Assembly (NCBI GenBank): GCA_943737045.1
Contig: CALSFV010000211.1
Span: 558,001 to 622,000, forward strand
Length of the DNA stretch: 64,000 nt
Direction: 5' to 3'
Source of the DNA: Parapristionchus giblindavisi
Taxonomy: Eukaryota > Nematoda > Chromadorea > Rhabditida > Diplogasteridae
The position numbers and the translations under genes are program-made. The notes beneath the pieces are model-generated. The model saw nothing but the letters and a program-made list of their open reading frames with translations. It was not told the DNA's origin and made no database searches. This document shows positions 14,401 to 26,200 of the stretch, one piece after another (position 1 is the stretch's first letter; each line of letters starts with the position of its first letter).

Positions 14401-15740
14401 GAGAGGCAGAGGGAGAGGGAGAGGGAGAGTGCGGGAGAGTTATCTTTATTGGCGTCGTTAGTATATTGCAACAGAGAGGACTGAGACTCGGCCCGTTGTT
14501 GTTTTGGGCTGAAAAGTTTTATGCACTATAGATCCCCCCTCCCTCTTAAGACATGATAACAAAAAGGAGAGGGAGAGACTCTTGAGGGGGAGGGATGGAG
14601 AGGTAGAGGTAGAGGGAGAGGGAGAGGGAGAGATCCTAGAGGGAGGGAAATACGGATCCTTTCTTCATTCTCTCTGTGGGTAATTATGCAAATTGTTCGG
14701 GGCAAAATAGAAAGTCGTCGTCGTTTGCTGTAGAAGGAAAAAAGAGGAATAATAGTTACAGCGACGAGGAGGAAGAAGGGAGAGGGAGAGAGGTATTTTG
14801 GAAGAGGGAGAGGGAGAGGGAGAGGCACTACTCGAAACAATTTTGCTCCAAAATTTCTGAAATGAGGAAGTGACAGAGGGACAGATAGGCAATTTTTAAA
14901 GGAGAATTGCGACAAATAAAACCTAATCACAGTTTAGCTCAAACTGTCTAATATTGACTGTTGTCGTGTCTTGAGCGGAAAGTTTGCTTGGATGAGTACG
15001 GTATTGATTATTGATTGCTCGCTATCAATTGAGTCGTAAACAAATGTAATCACAGAGGCTTGTTTTGCTCACTAAATGTATCATTCCAGTCCCCGTACCT
15101 CTTCCCTGGAGTGGAAAAAGGTTTAGAGAGGCAGATTGAGAGGCAGAGGGAGAGGGGAGAGGGAGAGGGAGAAGAGGCAGAGGGAGAGGAGAGAGAGAGA
15201 GAGAGGGAGAGGGAGAGGGAGAGGTAGAGACATTTTAATGCTTCCTTTATTGAAAATACTTGGAATCGGTGTGTATTAAGATCGTCATTCGTTGCGTCTG
15301 TCTCGGTGGTGAGCTGTGGTTCGACTTCCTCACGCACTTGGGACCTTCGCAGGCTAATCACTCATTACGCCCCAGCCTTCGCCCATGGTTTAGCGCAGAA
15401 ATCTCTGTATTGTAAAAAAATTTGTCCAAATTTTGTCTAGTTTTGAGCGATAATTAATGTGGCACTAGGATGAGAAGGCACTAGGTGTATTTCCTTCTTC
15501 ATGCAGCCACTTCGGACGGAGCTTCTACCGCTACGTGGGTTGTTAACTTCAATTTCTAATGTATTCTTTTCTGGATTCTACTTCGAGCACAGATGTTGAA
15601 ATACCATCAAGATACACGATGACCCGATGAATAGAAGAAAGAATTGAACGTCATTGATCTATGAAGGACCCCCTGTCATGACCCACCGCACCAATGTGCG
15701 AATGTGATAAAGATTATTATTATTTTATTATTTATTATTA

Positions 15741-15786
<46 letters not shown>

Positions 15787-18700
15787 GGACGACAACCGTG
15801 GAATGAGAACCAACTGGATGAGAAGACTCCACATACGAGAGAATGGAGAACTCTCATTCCGCAGCGCTCATCTGATCTAGTTCCATACTATTAAAAATAA
15901 TAATAAAAATAATAAGTGATAATGATCCTAATTTGTTGCTCTAGGATTGTCTTTTGAGCAAAAATAGCCTACGGGCAGCTCCATTCAAACTCGCCAAACA
16001 AGCCAATATCTTTTCTCGCTCTACCTTTTCCTTTGCCACACCGTGACCGCTCTCGAAACGCTGTTGCATATGATTTGATAATAGGATAAAGTTGACATTT
16101 CTCACAATACACAACTAATTTATTTCCCACCCCTTTCTTGTTCTACATATATCGGTATTTCACCCCCCCCCCCCTCCCTTCCCTTTCGACCACTCTCCCT
16201 CTCCATCTCCCTCTCCCTCTACCCTCCTTCCCCTTCCTCCCTCTCCCTCTGTCGTTCGCTTCTTAACTCATCCTTTGATCGAATAAGGGGAGAGGAAGCG
16301 ACTTCTGAAGTATGTATCTGAGCGGGGAAGAGGGAGAGGAAGAGGGAGAGGGAGAGGGAGAGGTAGAGGGGACGGAGAGCGAGGGAGTGAGAGATTTCTA
16401 AGGCTGCCTTTATTATGGACAAAAATCGTCTAAATTTCATTTAAATTCATGTATTTAAATCGATACAAAAGGGGTGGGTCTTAGTGAAGCCTGAAAAGGT
16501 CGGGCTTTTTCTCTCCCTCTCCCTCTCCTTCTCTCCCTCTCCCTCTCTCCCTCTCCTTTTCTCCCTCTCCTTCTCTCCCTCTCTCTCTCTCTCCCTCTCC
16601 CTCTCTCCCTCTCCCTCTCCCTCTCCCTCTCCTCTCCCTCTCCCTCTCCCTCTCCCTCTCCCTCTCCCTCTCCCTCTCTCCCTCTCTCCCTCTCTCCCTC
16701 TCTCCCTCTCCTTCTCTCCCTCTCCCTCTCTCATTGACTCAATAAGAAATCAAATCATATTTCCTCCTCCTCCTTCTTCTTCTTCTTTTCCTTCCCTAAC
16801 TCACTAGGGACCCTTCAATAACGGCATGCACTACAATAAGTCTTTCTGCGCCTAAAAAATAAGTTCGATGACCCTAGAGCTTAAGTACGGTTAAGTCCGG
16901 TGACCTTAGTTGCGCTAAGTACGACCTTAACGGAGCTAAGTCCGACCTTAGCCTAAGTCAGACGCATATTGCTTACAAGTCCCAAAGGACAGCCTCTACT
17001 CATCACTCGCTCTTATTACTGGGGGCTTCGGCTAATTTCGGGACGGAAAATAGGAAAGGAAGGGCCAGACAGAGTTATGAACAAAAAAGCTATTACGGAA
17101 GATATCCAGACTAGATCGATAGTCAAACTTCGAATTAACCCCAATAATTTTGAAATCACTGGCCTAGCAGTGATCTCCCGGAGGACTTCGTGTGCCTTGA
17201 ATAACGAGATCTGCCTTTATCTAGCTTGACCTTACTTTTGAAATCATGCTTTGATTTGGTCAAATTAATTTTTCGAAAATCGATAATATTTCAGTGATAG
17301 TGTAATGGTGTGTGTAATCATAAAGTGGTCTGGGTACGAGGGACCTGGGAGAGAAGGAGAGGGAGAGGGAGAGGGAGAGGGAGAGGTAGAAGGAGGGGGA
17401 GAGGGAGAGGGAGAGGGAGAGGGAGAGGGAGAGGGAGAGGGAGAGGGAGAGGGTCATAAAATTCATTTTTGATGTCAAACACGACCACGAAAAGCAATCG
17501 GAGCGATAAAAGCGTCTGGGCCCCCGTTCGATTTCAGAGAGAGAGAGAGGAGTGATGTCAGGCAGCTTTAAACTACTAGCGAACTTCTCTGGTATTTAAA
17601 AACTTAAAGTATGCTTAAAATACGTCACTGACTTGACTTCAAGAATATTTGAAAAAAAATGCGTTACAGTATATACACAACTCGCAAGTACATAGACGTA
17701 CAAAAATACCTGGAAATATCACAGTTAGTCATAAGACATTCATTCTGGTACGTCTAGATAAGTACACGCTGAACTTACGGTGTTTAGCCGCTTCTTGGTA
17801 AACACCGTAAGTTCGTCATCAGTGGGACAGGTGTTAAATACTGTAAGTGCACAGAGTGGCTAGCAAGAATTTGATATATCATGTGCATATGTAAACGCCT
17901 TACTGTCGTTAGAAAGGAAAAGAAAACAAGAGAAAACTCTTTTTTTACACACACTCTCTCGCATTTTTTTCTTTCCTTCCATGATTTTTGAACAGCAGGT
18001 TACGATAATTACCTATATGTACTACTGCAGTTAGCGGGACTTACGCTCTTTAGCCAGAACTCTTCCCATGCATCAAAGTACTATTACAATATGTACTCAT
18101 TCTGATTGATAAATTGTCCACTATAGGTATCTCAATGTGATGGAGCAGTAATAGACGATTTATGTATGAATGAGGAAAACGATATGGTAGTCTCTCCCTC
18201 TGCCCTTTCTCCCTCTGCCTCTGCCTCTCCCTCTCCCTCTGCCTTTTCTCCCTCTCCCTCACCCATCTTGAAAGGAGGGCTCAGACTGCCAGCATAGCGG
18301 GTTTGATCCTTTTGATGGAAGGGTCAAGTTTGTGAATTCCTTCAACTCCCCTTAGTCTCTTCTTCTCTTTTTGAAAGAGTCAGAAATAGAATGATATTCA
18401 CCCCCTCTTTTGAGGCGAAGAAGAAGAACTTCGCTGATATAATCCCAGAGAGGGAGAGGGAGAGGGAGAGGGAGAGGGGAGAGGGAGAGGGAGAGGGAGA
18501 GGGAGAGGGAGAGGGAGAGGGAGAGGGAGAGGGAGAGGGAGAGGGAGAGGGAGAGGGAGAGGGAGAGGGAGAGGGAGAGGGAGAGGGAGAGGGAGAGGGA
18601 GAGAGGGAGGTTATAGTTAATGGGCGGGAGTGAGTTTCTTCCTATCTCTTCGGAATGATGAATGCCTGGACATTCGCTCATAGCAGAAGCTTAGATAGGC

Positions 18701-21700
18701 GACGATGATAAAGGAGAGAAGAATTGGCAGCGTGCCAAAAATATCTTGGCGGAGTGCCAATTCTGGTATTTTAGGCTCGCGGCGTACACCGTTTTCTGAC
18801 GCAGTGGTGAACGATTCGGTGTACGCCGCTGGATTTGGCATCTTGACGCGTGCGCAGCGAGCACAAAGTAACCGAGTTGGCAAAGCCAAGATATTTTCGG
18901 AGAGTCAGTAACTGTATTCAATTGAGGACTGCAATTGGTAATATCTTCTGGCTCTGTGTCAAGTCTCTAGCTTCTCTCGCTTTCATTGTCAGTGATGGAG
19001 AGTTGCCAGAGCGGAGAGTTTCAAATTAGCTCGGGTGCACCTTTAAAGCCGTTAACACTGATGTGGTGTTAAAATCTTGGAAAAGTAGATGTAAAAGTGA
19101 AAAGTAGTGTTAATTTTGTGATTGTAAAAGTTGTTGGAAAAGTATCTATCCAACACTCGCGGACAGGGTTTATATTGTAAACTACTTTTACAATCAAAAA
19201 ATCAACACTACTTTTCACTTTTCCATCTACTTTTCCAAGATTTTAACACCACATAAGAGAAAAAGTGTTAAAACATGCAGCTGTACCAAAGAGTGCACAA
19301 GATCTGTGATGTGTTATATTTAGCACTTTCTAGGTGTTACTTTTCAGCTGTTTCCTTTTACACTTGTTCTCTGTGTAAGGGATCGCTGTTTCGGCCAGGA
19401 GGTCCAGTCAGCGCTAGCATACATTCTCGGACCCTCACAGTGTGAGGATCTGTATATGGCTCATTCTCAGGATCGACCCACTATATTAAAATGATCCGGT
19501 GATATTTAGCGCTGAAAATTTATGAGCGCGAACCATACCCGGTGGTGTGGTTCGCGCTCATAAAACGGATAATCCATGCATGATTCGAGTATATTCCCTG
19601 CATGATCATGCCACTAATTGCACGAATTTTACTGGGATCATGCAAGGATTCAAACACCTGAGGAGTCTGAACTGTCTCACAGTGAGGAAGGGCGAATATT
19701 AAAGAGACCGAAACCTTGGTCAACGGTCTCTTCAACGCTCTACGCTCTCTCGTTGTTAGAGAACAGAGAAATAGTGTGCGCAAGGAAGAGACCGTTGAGT
19801 GAGGTCACGCTCCCTTTAACGCACCATAAAAAACTATCATGCCATCCCCGTTATGATACATTACATCCTTTTCAAAAGAAGGAAATGAAACTCGTTTTAC
19901 ACCTTCTCTGGTCTCTTTTTCTTTTCTTTTCGTGACTTTTGATCATCACATTAGCAGCCATATTTACGTGAAGTCTAGCCAGCTCGGAACTCTCCCTCTC
20001 CCTCTCCCTCTCCCTCTCCCTCTCCCTCTCCCTCTCCCTCTCCCTCTCCCTCTCCCTCTCCCTCTCCCTCTCCCTCTCCCTCTCCCTCTCCCTCTCCCTC
20101 TCCCCTTCCCCTCTAGAATTGTTACTTCCTGTTTTTAAATATATTAATAATATTATTAAAATAAAAAATGTTTTAAGTAGAAAAAGGGACCATATTAGTG
20201 ACGTAAGAAATGATCCTGAGGAGTTGTAGACATTTTTGCTTCTACCTCTACCTTTTCTCTCCCTCTTCCTCTCCCTCCAAACGCCCTCCGTTTTATGGAC
20301 ACCCCTGAGGCGCTAGATGGCAGTTTAAAAACGGAAGAAGGGGAATTTTAATTGGGCGAATAATTAAAATATTTGGGCACTTTTATAATAATTAAATAAG
20401 GATATAATTGATGTGTGCGTGCTCTTTACTCTTATTTTTAGTAGGCAGATGAAGAAAGAGAGGGAGAGGGAGAGGGAGAGGGAGAGGGAGAGGTAGAAGG
20501 AGAGGTACAGGGAAAGATAGGTAGAGGGAGAGAAAGGCAGAAGGAGCGTTGTACAGAGGCAGAAACTAATTTGCTTAGATATTCTGATACTTTGCTCACT
20601 AAAATCAGATGTTTCTTAGTATTGGGCCTAAAACTGAAAATATCATTGGAAAAGTTAGAAAATTTTGGAAAAATTGGAAAAATAAGAAAAGAAATGAAAA
20701 GTAAAAAAAAGGAAACAGAATTCCGAAGCATCTCTGTTTTGTCTTCAATGTTGTTTTGTTCTTGGAGGCGATAATAAATGAATTGCTGGGGTAGATAAGG
20801 GATGAAGAGGGAGAGGGAGAGATCCAAGAGGGAGAGGGAGAGATTCTAGAGGGAGAGATTGTTCAATGTTCGCAACATGATGGCGAAGTCTTCTGGATTG
20901 ACTAGAGATCAATGATCAAAGATCAAATGTCGAAAATCAAAGATCAAAGTTCAAAGATCAAAGATCAACTATAGTCTATGGTACGGGATGACCCTTCATA
21001 TAGTATGCAAACGCGGGGAATTATTGATATTGGCGGAAATTGGAGGAAATGTTTCACACGCTTCATGTATAAACGGATGGATGCAAGAGGAAGGAGCGGG
21101 TGAGGTCTAGAGGGAGAGGGAGAGGGAGAGAGGGAGAGGGAGAGGGAGAGGGACATGACGAAAAAGGAGAGGGAGAGTGAGGTAAGGGGTCGTGGATTCA
21201 GTGACTTGTATTGAAATTCGTTCCTTATTACGTCGGTTAGTGAAAAATAACTGCCTAATATATAATAGCTACGGTTTTACAACACTCCGTCGGGTTACGG
21301 GAATCCAGAAACTGTAGAACTCTCTCGTGGTACTGGAGCGAGAGAAGAGTCTATGGTAGATGTGGTACTGTATTGTAAAAGGTTACGGTAGATTGTATGC
21401 TGTAGTGTAAAGGTTACGGTAGTGTGGATACGGTAATGTAAATGTTACGGTAGTTTGGATACTGTAGTATAATTAGTTTGAACTTTCGGTTAGTTGTGTG
21501 GTGGTTTGTGTTCCGCTATCTGTCGGGATAAAAGTGCGAGAGTGAAGTGTCCTCACATTCGTATTACATTGCCATCCCCTTTGTTCTTCTCAAACAAATG
21601 CATATTCTAGACTGTTAACATCACAAGAGGCAGAGGGAGAGATCCAGAGGGAGAGGGAGAGATCCTAGAGGGAGAGGGACAGATCGTAGAGGGAGAGGGA

Positions 21701-22525
21701 GAGATCCTAGAAGGAGAGGGAGAGGGAGAGGGAGAGATCTTAGAAGTTGAGGGAGAGATTCTAGAGGGAGGGGGAGAGATCGTAGAGGGAGAGGGAGAGG
21801 GAGAGATCCAAGAGGGAGAGATCCAAGAGGGAGATAGGGAGAGGGAGAGGGAGAGATCCTAGAGGGAGAGGGAGGGATCTAAGAGGGAGAGGTGCGGATC
21901 TAATGAAAGTGTCGCAGTCCTTTTGTCACGCTTTTCTCTTGTTGGGGGCAAATATAAGATGGGAAAGAGTAAAAGGCAGGTAGAAGGCGGCTGAATAAAG
22001 AATAGAATCATTCTAAGAGGGAGAGATCTTAGAGGGAGAGGGAGAGATTCTAGAGGTAGAGAGTCACTCCATTCACTACCTTTTTTCACCTGTGTTGAAC
22101 TATTATGTCACTTTTAGAACACTTTAAATGGAGATTTTGAACACTTTTACGTGAATTTTTGGCGATATATGTGATATGGCGACGCGGAAGTGGAGGGGAG
22201 GGTTGGAGATGGAGAGAGGAAGAGGGAGAGGGAGAGAGAGAGAGGAAGAGGAAGAGGGAGAGGGAGAGAGGGAGAGAGGGAGAGGGAGAGTGGAGAATGA
22301 TGATATCTCACCACGACACGGCCAATATACGGTAATTATCGATCGATAAATGAACATGTACCGTACCAAATCGGAAACGGCGAGCGAGAAGATGAAGTAG
22401 TTGGCTGGCTGACGAATGTTCTTGTCGAGATAGTACGACAGTAGTACGGCCAGATTACCGACTACCGTAATCACCGACAGTATCGTCATGGCCGACGCCC
22501 ATAAAATCGATACAGGATCCGCCAT
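102..22525 (-). CDS. gar-2: Muscarinic-type acetylcholine receptor, GAR-1/GAR-2 class (16 exons, C-terminus outside window)
   Basis: A class A GPCR of the plasma membrane, expected to couple acetylcholine to G proteins in neurons or muscle. Exons, 5' to 3' on the minus strand: 22525-22367, 13734-13681, 13627-13527, 10753-10669, 10360-10240, 10162-10062, 7922-7795, 4212-4143, 3521-3305, 3240-3072, 3026-2912, 2778-2602, 2343-1990, 1101-1043, 422-296, 245-102. All phases agree and give 727 residues; TM7 and the tail lie left of the window. TM1-TM2 are at about 8-60. Visible landmarks: ligand aspartate D87 in SIDY, a C80/C161 disulfide pair, D104-R105-Y106 followed by [16 protein letters not shown]5 ending [13 protein letters not shown], and TM6 with W707-T-P-F-Y. 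The third intracellular loop is about 490 residues over nine exons. Histamine or other amine receptors were considered, but LYWGIYRA and the [15 protein letters not shown] stretch fit the nematode GAR group. The choice between gar-1 and gar-2 is from memory and uncertain. Start ATG 22525 is the only in-frame Met before TM1. Confidence 0.88.
1795..1862 (-). repeat. tRNA-like sequence (SINE head or tRNA pseudogene)
   Basis: The minus strand reads tagcgtagtggtaaaac (A-box-like) and, after an anticodon-arm-length spacer, gggttcgaatcc (B box). The acceptor ends do not pair well. It is intronic in the receptor gene. Confidence 0.55.
2398..2512. mobile_element. MITE-1 copy
   Basis: A palindromic ~115-bp unit. 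The family pattern is (t)ttaaag-cacct-gagctaatttgaaac, a ctctctcg core, and the inverse end tttcaaattagctcgggtg. This copy lies between receptor exons 12 and 13. Confidence 0.7.
3918..4040. mobile_element. MITE-1 copy
   Basis: It has the family ends (cacctgagctaatttgaaac; inverse gctcgacgtgtgccttta) and core, and sits in the receptor intron just downstream of exon 8. Confidence 0.75.
4836..5078 (-). repeat. Two tandem tRNA-like units in a receptor intron
   Basis: Minus strand. The first unit has gtgcacccttagctcagttg at its 5' end (5077) and ggttcgattcc at about 5020. The second has tagctcagtcggtaagagcc (about 4912) and caagttcaattcc at about 4855. Both have A and B boxes in tRNA spacing, but the acceptor stems are degraded. 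A dimeric tRNA-derived SINE or tandem tRNA pseudogenes. Confidence 0.55.
8391..8500. repeat. CT microsatellite
   Basis: (CT)n followed by ccct variants in a receptor intron. It generates spurious Ser-Leu and Arg-Glu frames on the two strands. Confidence 0.95.
8640..8777. mobile_element. MITE-1 copy (diverged)
   Basis: Same core (ctctgacaacgctctctc / gagagcattgccagagtgg) and the right end cttcggatgcgccttta. Confidence 0.7.
9223..9643. mobile_element. Long-TIR MITE, possible PIF/Harbinger type (TTA duplication)
   Basis: About 140 bp at each end are near-perfect inverted copies (caagggaacgtttccaactt outward; ggattcgtaatcagcatcga inside), around a 140-bp loop. TTA flanks both ends. It lies in the receptor intron between exons 6 and 7. 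No coding capacity. Confidence 0.8.
9646..9862. mobile_element. Family-3 palindromic repeat, full copy
   Basis: Contains aaactctctcaaaaatacac, ctcgctcgagatagtaacg, taagttatctcacatatgag and cctatgactcaaatatgag. Other copies at 56262-56442 (full) and 45238-45365 (partial). It abuts the MITE ending at 9643. Confidence 0.7.
12134..12379. mobile_element. Inverted-end element with accaaattattg motifs
   Basis: The ends are ctccgcaattttagg and its inverse. Inside, gccccactttta and gactcaa form a second stem, and caataatttggt recurs six or so times in both orientations. Confidence 0.75.
12788..12846. repeat. GGGAGA array
   Basis: About nine uninterrupted gggaga hexamers in a receptor intron. Confidence 0.95.
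15714..15787. repeat. ATT microsatellite
   Basis: An att/tta triplet tract in receptor intron 1. Confidence 0.95.
16508..16735. repeat. TCTCCC array (inverse of GGGAGA)
   Basis: About 228 bp of ctctcc/tctccc hexamers with ttct interruptions, pyrimidine on the plus strand. The neighbouring arrays at 17345 and 18437 are purine on the plus strand. Confidence 0.95.
17345..17455. repeat. GGGAGA array
   Basis: Two runs of the hexamer separated by gtagaaggaggg. Confidence 0.95.
17771..17814. repeat. Short perfect hairpin
   Basis: gaacttacggtgttta pairs perfectly with taaacaccgtaagttc across a 12-base loop. Intronic. Confidence 0.8.
18437..18610. repeat. GGGAGA array, among the longest in the window
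   Basis: About 28 hexamers, nearly uninterrupted apart from one one-base slip near 18477. Confidence 0.95.
19062..19253. mobile_element. Hairpin element, receptor intron 1
   Basis: tgtggtgttaaaatcttgga at the left is the inverse of the right end, and the stem continues through aaaagtagatg and agtgaaaagtagtgtt. About 80 bp per arm. Confidence 0.75.
19686..19822. mobile_element. MITE-2 copy
   Basis: A palindromic family with caacggtctcttcaacg on the left, cgttgttagagaacagagaa in the centre, and gaagagaccgttgagtgagg plus cgctcccttta on the right. About 130 bp. Confidence 0.75.
19988..20108. repeat. TCTCCC array
   Basis: About 20 hexamers, pyrimidine on the plus strand. Confidence 0.95.
21620..22060. 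repeat. Higher-order repeat of GGGAGA blocks with GATCCTAGA
   Basis: Short gggaga blocks are punctuated about fifteen times by gagatcctagag-type spacers (variants gatccaagag, gatcgtagag, gatcttagag). Shorter versions of the same pattern are at 14560-14650 and 20808-20865. Confidence 0.85.
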
Positions 22526-23228
22526 ATCGATTAGAGGATACGGTAGCGGACTGTACTACTACGGTAGCGGCGCCTGACGCTCAGGGTGGAGGAGCGTACT
22601 CGTTGCGGCACGTCATAGGGTACGGAATGATGGGATGATGATGATGGAAGGGCAGCAACAGCAAGTAGAAGTATCCTCGGTCTACGCCTTCCCCTATCTA
22701 TCCTATCTATATGCCTTACTCCTCGGCTCCTCCCGCTCTCTATCTACTATCCTCCCCGCTTTTACTCTCGGTCAAAACTCCGCCTCCGAGCGACGAAACT
22801 CCAGACACAAAATGAAATTTTCAAAGTCCCGCGCGATCGAGAGAAATTTGAATTCGCGCCGAACCGCGACGCGCACACAATGCGTTGCGTGCAACGCCTA
22901 TCACACTCGCACGCGTCGCGGCTGTGTAGGTTCCCGCATAAAGCGCGCTATAGCGTTATATCTCTCTTCACTTGGGGCTGGTATGCAGTTAACCGCACCG
23001 CAAGGACATATTGGCATCTTTCCAATGCCCTCCGCTGACTCACGCGTAAGTTCTTTTTGTAAATTTTAATGATTATATCGATTGATTCGCTTGTTTTTGC
23101 GTAAAGTGCTATGTTCTTGATGGATAGCCGAGCAAGTACGCATCGTCTGACTAAGTTAATTCATCGGAATGTCGTTCAACAAAAGCATTGCATTGCTTTA
23201 TTCATTTTTTCAGGTAAAACCACATGCA
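22526..23228. promoter_or_regulatory. Divergent upstream region of the receptor and cyclin T genes
   Basis: About 700 bp separate the receptor ATG (minus) from the cyclin T ATG (plus). No exon is evident. The left part carries TACGGTAG octamers (around 22545-22570). The stretch 22850-22970 is locally rich in CG dinucleotides (repeated gcgcg and cgcgtcgcgg), unlike the surrounding AT-rich DNA. No TATA box is claimed. It presumably holds promoters for both genes. Confidence 0.5.
23202..23213 (+). promoter_or_regulatory. Putative spliced-leader acceptor of cyclin T
   Basis: A T-rich tract ending in ttttttcag lies 15 bases upstream of the cyclin T ATG at 23229. No coding exon precedes it. A strong acceptor just before the start codon is what a nematode trans-splice site looks like. 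A conventional acceptor of a 5'-UTR intron is the alternative. Confidence 0.5.
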
Positions 23229-26200
23229 ATGTCGAGCACAATGGGAGGAGAGGCTGCCAACAAGCATGGCTCCTCTCCGAAGCATCAATGGATCTTCTCC
23301 AAGGAGGAGATGGCAATGGTGAATAGCAATTCTATAATGCTCCTAGTGACGAAATCAATTAGAATTACAAGCATTATCCTAAATTTTAAAGACATTTTTA
23401 TGTCTTAAATGCATTATAATAATTGTATTCCAGTGTGCAAGTCGCCGTGAGGGTATGAGTGAGTGGCAGGAGCTGCAGTGTCGTCAACAGGCCACCCGCT
23501 GCATTCAATCACTCGGAGACAAACTCAATCACAATCTTCGCGATAATCGTGGAAAGATGTCAGTGTATATTCTACCGCATGTCTTATCAGCTCTACATGA
23601 GAATATTTGGAATTGTTGATCACAACCTTCATATTGCTCAACGCCCCGAATAACCTGAATACATTCCAGAATGTACTTTATAGGATTAAAATATATACTT
23701 GCAGGACACAATTGTGTATGTGCGCTGCCATGATTCACATGCACAGGTTCTTCTACTTCCACTCATTCACATTCTTCGACTATCGGGTAAATAATAATAT
23801 TATTTTTATTAATAGTTTTCAAATGTTGTGCTGGACACTTCATGCAACGCTTCTGATTTGTCGTTGAAATGATATTAATTAATTAGAAATAATTATAATG
23901 AAATTGTTAAAATATAAATAATGTTTATAAATATCCAAAACGTTTAAAGGACGTCGCGGCTGCTTGTCTCTTCCTCGCAGGAAAGTCCGAAGAATGTCCG
24001 CGAAAGATTGATCATATCGTCAGAGCTTGGTGGTCGGAGAAGTTTCCCGCCATTCGATTAGATCAGCAGGTACGTGATTTTGTTTAATTATTTTATTCGT
24101 GCTCTTCATACGCTATTGATAGTGTTCAATATTCTTAATATATATAATTGAATTGGTCCTTAATTAAAATTATTTATTTGAATTAGTAATATTTCCAGAA
24201 ATACGAGGACGCAACAGCTCTTCTCGTCGCAATTGAGAGCATCGTACTTCAGACGATTTGTATGTTAATTATATTTTGTTAATTAATAATTAAAATAATT
24301 AAATTGAATTCAGGCTTCGATCTACAAGTAGCTCTGCCTCATCCACTCGTACTCAAGACCATGCGTTCCATCGCGCAAAGTTTGTTTTATTTATTAAATT
24401 ATATAATTACATTTAATAATAATAGATTTAAAAATTAATTAATGTTAGTAATGTTCTCTCTCGTGTTACGTCTAATTTTAACATAAACAAAATTGAAATA
24501 TTTTGAAACGATGCTATATTTGTTTAGTCTTTGCAGACAATCGCAAGATTACGGAAGTGGTCTACTTCTTCTCTACTGATGTGTAAGTTTTTTTTATTAT
24601 TATTATTTACATTTAAATTTTATTCAAATCCTTGTCGTTTACGTCTTAAAGTAACACTCCAAGCTAATTTGAAAGCGAGAGCATTTTCAAATTGGCTCGG
24701 TTGTTCCTTACCCTTACCCTCCCTTACACTCTGGTTACCCTTGACTAAATTGAAAGTGTCAATGTACTAGAAGTACAAAGTAGTAAAGTAAAGTAACAAA
24801 GTTTTTACTACCCCTCTCCCACCTTACCCCTCATATCACTGATATTCTTTTTCGCATTTTATATTTATAAATAAGCAATAAATAGTCATATTTATAAATA
24901 ATTAAATAAATAATACTATAATTATTGCAGTCTGTGCGTGACGTCATGGGGCATTCGCTATTCCGCCGAGGCAATCGCCGTCGCGTGCATTCACATTGTC
25001 GCACTCTGGGCAAACTTCGAGGTTGGAATGCACATATCCATCCAACCAACCATCTTCCTCCTCCTCCTCTTCCTCGAACCGCGCGCCCGCGTCCGGTCCG
25101 ACGCGGCAGCGGTGCGGCTAGTCGCGTGTCAAGAGTGTTGTTTCGCTCGCCGCGCTCTCGACGACGCCCTCTGTAGCACAGGGCGGGACACGGCGTCGTA
25201 CTTTGTTAGCTGCGCCGCGTGGCGTCTGAATCAGAGCCGCGTGAAAAAACCGCCGATTCTGGAAGTTGATCACTTTTTGATGATCTCCTGAAGGTTGAAA
25301 GCGGAGCGCGCCAAGTACGATGCGACTGTTCTTGCCTCCCACTCTCTCGTGTGGAGGGCGTTGACACACGTTTGAACGATCTCTGATCCTGTTTCTGGTT
25401 GATCTGTGATCCTTGATCTTTGATCTTTGATCTCACACTAATGGTCTGGGTGTAGATGTGGGGGTAGGCTAGAGCACACACTCTGCACGCCCGCATCCGC
25501 TTGCACTGCTCGGACCGGCGCGTGCCTTGGGTGCTCCGACAAGGTATGCGAGAGTGGACTTGATCTTTGATCTTTGATCTTTTGATCTCCCTAGTAGGCC
25601 TACTATGTCATGTATGTTTGTTTGTGTACACTGGTTACTCGTGATTCTGATCTTTCCTTGAGTGTCTATTTTTTAAAAATCAATAAAGTAAATTATATGA
25701 AAAAAATATATAATTTGTATACTTGCAGTTGCCAGCCTTTATCGACGGCGTGAAGTGGTTTCAGAGAACTGACCCCAAAATGACCCAGCAAATCCTTGAT
25801 GGTACGGTAGATATTATTGATTGACGCGCGCGCACATACAGTCAATCAATATTTCGCTATTGTAGAGATGACCGAAGAGTTCACTCGCATCTATAGTATG
25901 TGTAAGGATGACCTGGCGCTGCGGAGATTTGCCGACAAGGTAATTTCATGTTTCAATGTTTCTATAATATTAATGTTATATAAAATGTGGATTTTACTAA
26001 TAATTATTGGTTTCTTTGTGTGTGTTTTACTGTAAGCATACGTGGGCGACAATGGTGCTATCAAAATGATCCCACCCAATTTTCGCTTGATTTAATTTTC
26101 CACGACAATGGTTGCCCACGTATGACTGTAAGAACGGAGGGGTTTGGTTTGGAAGTCAATCATCATAAAAAATGCAAAATTGTTCTTTTTCTGATCGCTC

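Larger units (their letters stand above)
13735..22366 (-). other. Receptor intron 1 (8.6 kb), repeat-filled
   Basis: This stretch lies between receptor exons 1 and 2. I find no exon in it that fits the flanking phases. It is dominated by GGGAGA/TCTCCC hexamer arrays in both orientations, with an ATT microsatellite at 15714-15787, MITE copies, hairpin elements and degenerate TTAGGTTAAG-like sequence at 16865-16965. Open frames here translate the arrays as Arg-Glu-Gly or Ser-Leu-Pro runs and are not genes. Confidence 0.7.

Noticed and set aside
16447..16807. Long open frames on both strands over the TCTCCC array
   Set aside because: Pure translations of a hexamer repeat (Arg-Glu-Gly or Ser-Leu-Pro). 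The same applies to frames at 8277-8708, 18352-18681, 38812-39147, 39184-39798, 42670-42966 and 46745-47036.
22635..23069. 144-codon plus-strand frame upstream of cyclin T
   Set aside because: It lies in the CG-rich shared upstream region, has no homology I recognise and no donor leading in phase to cyclin T exon 1. It is read as promoter/5' sequence.
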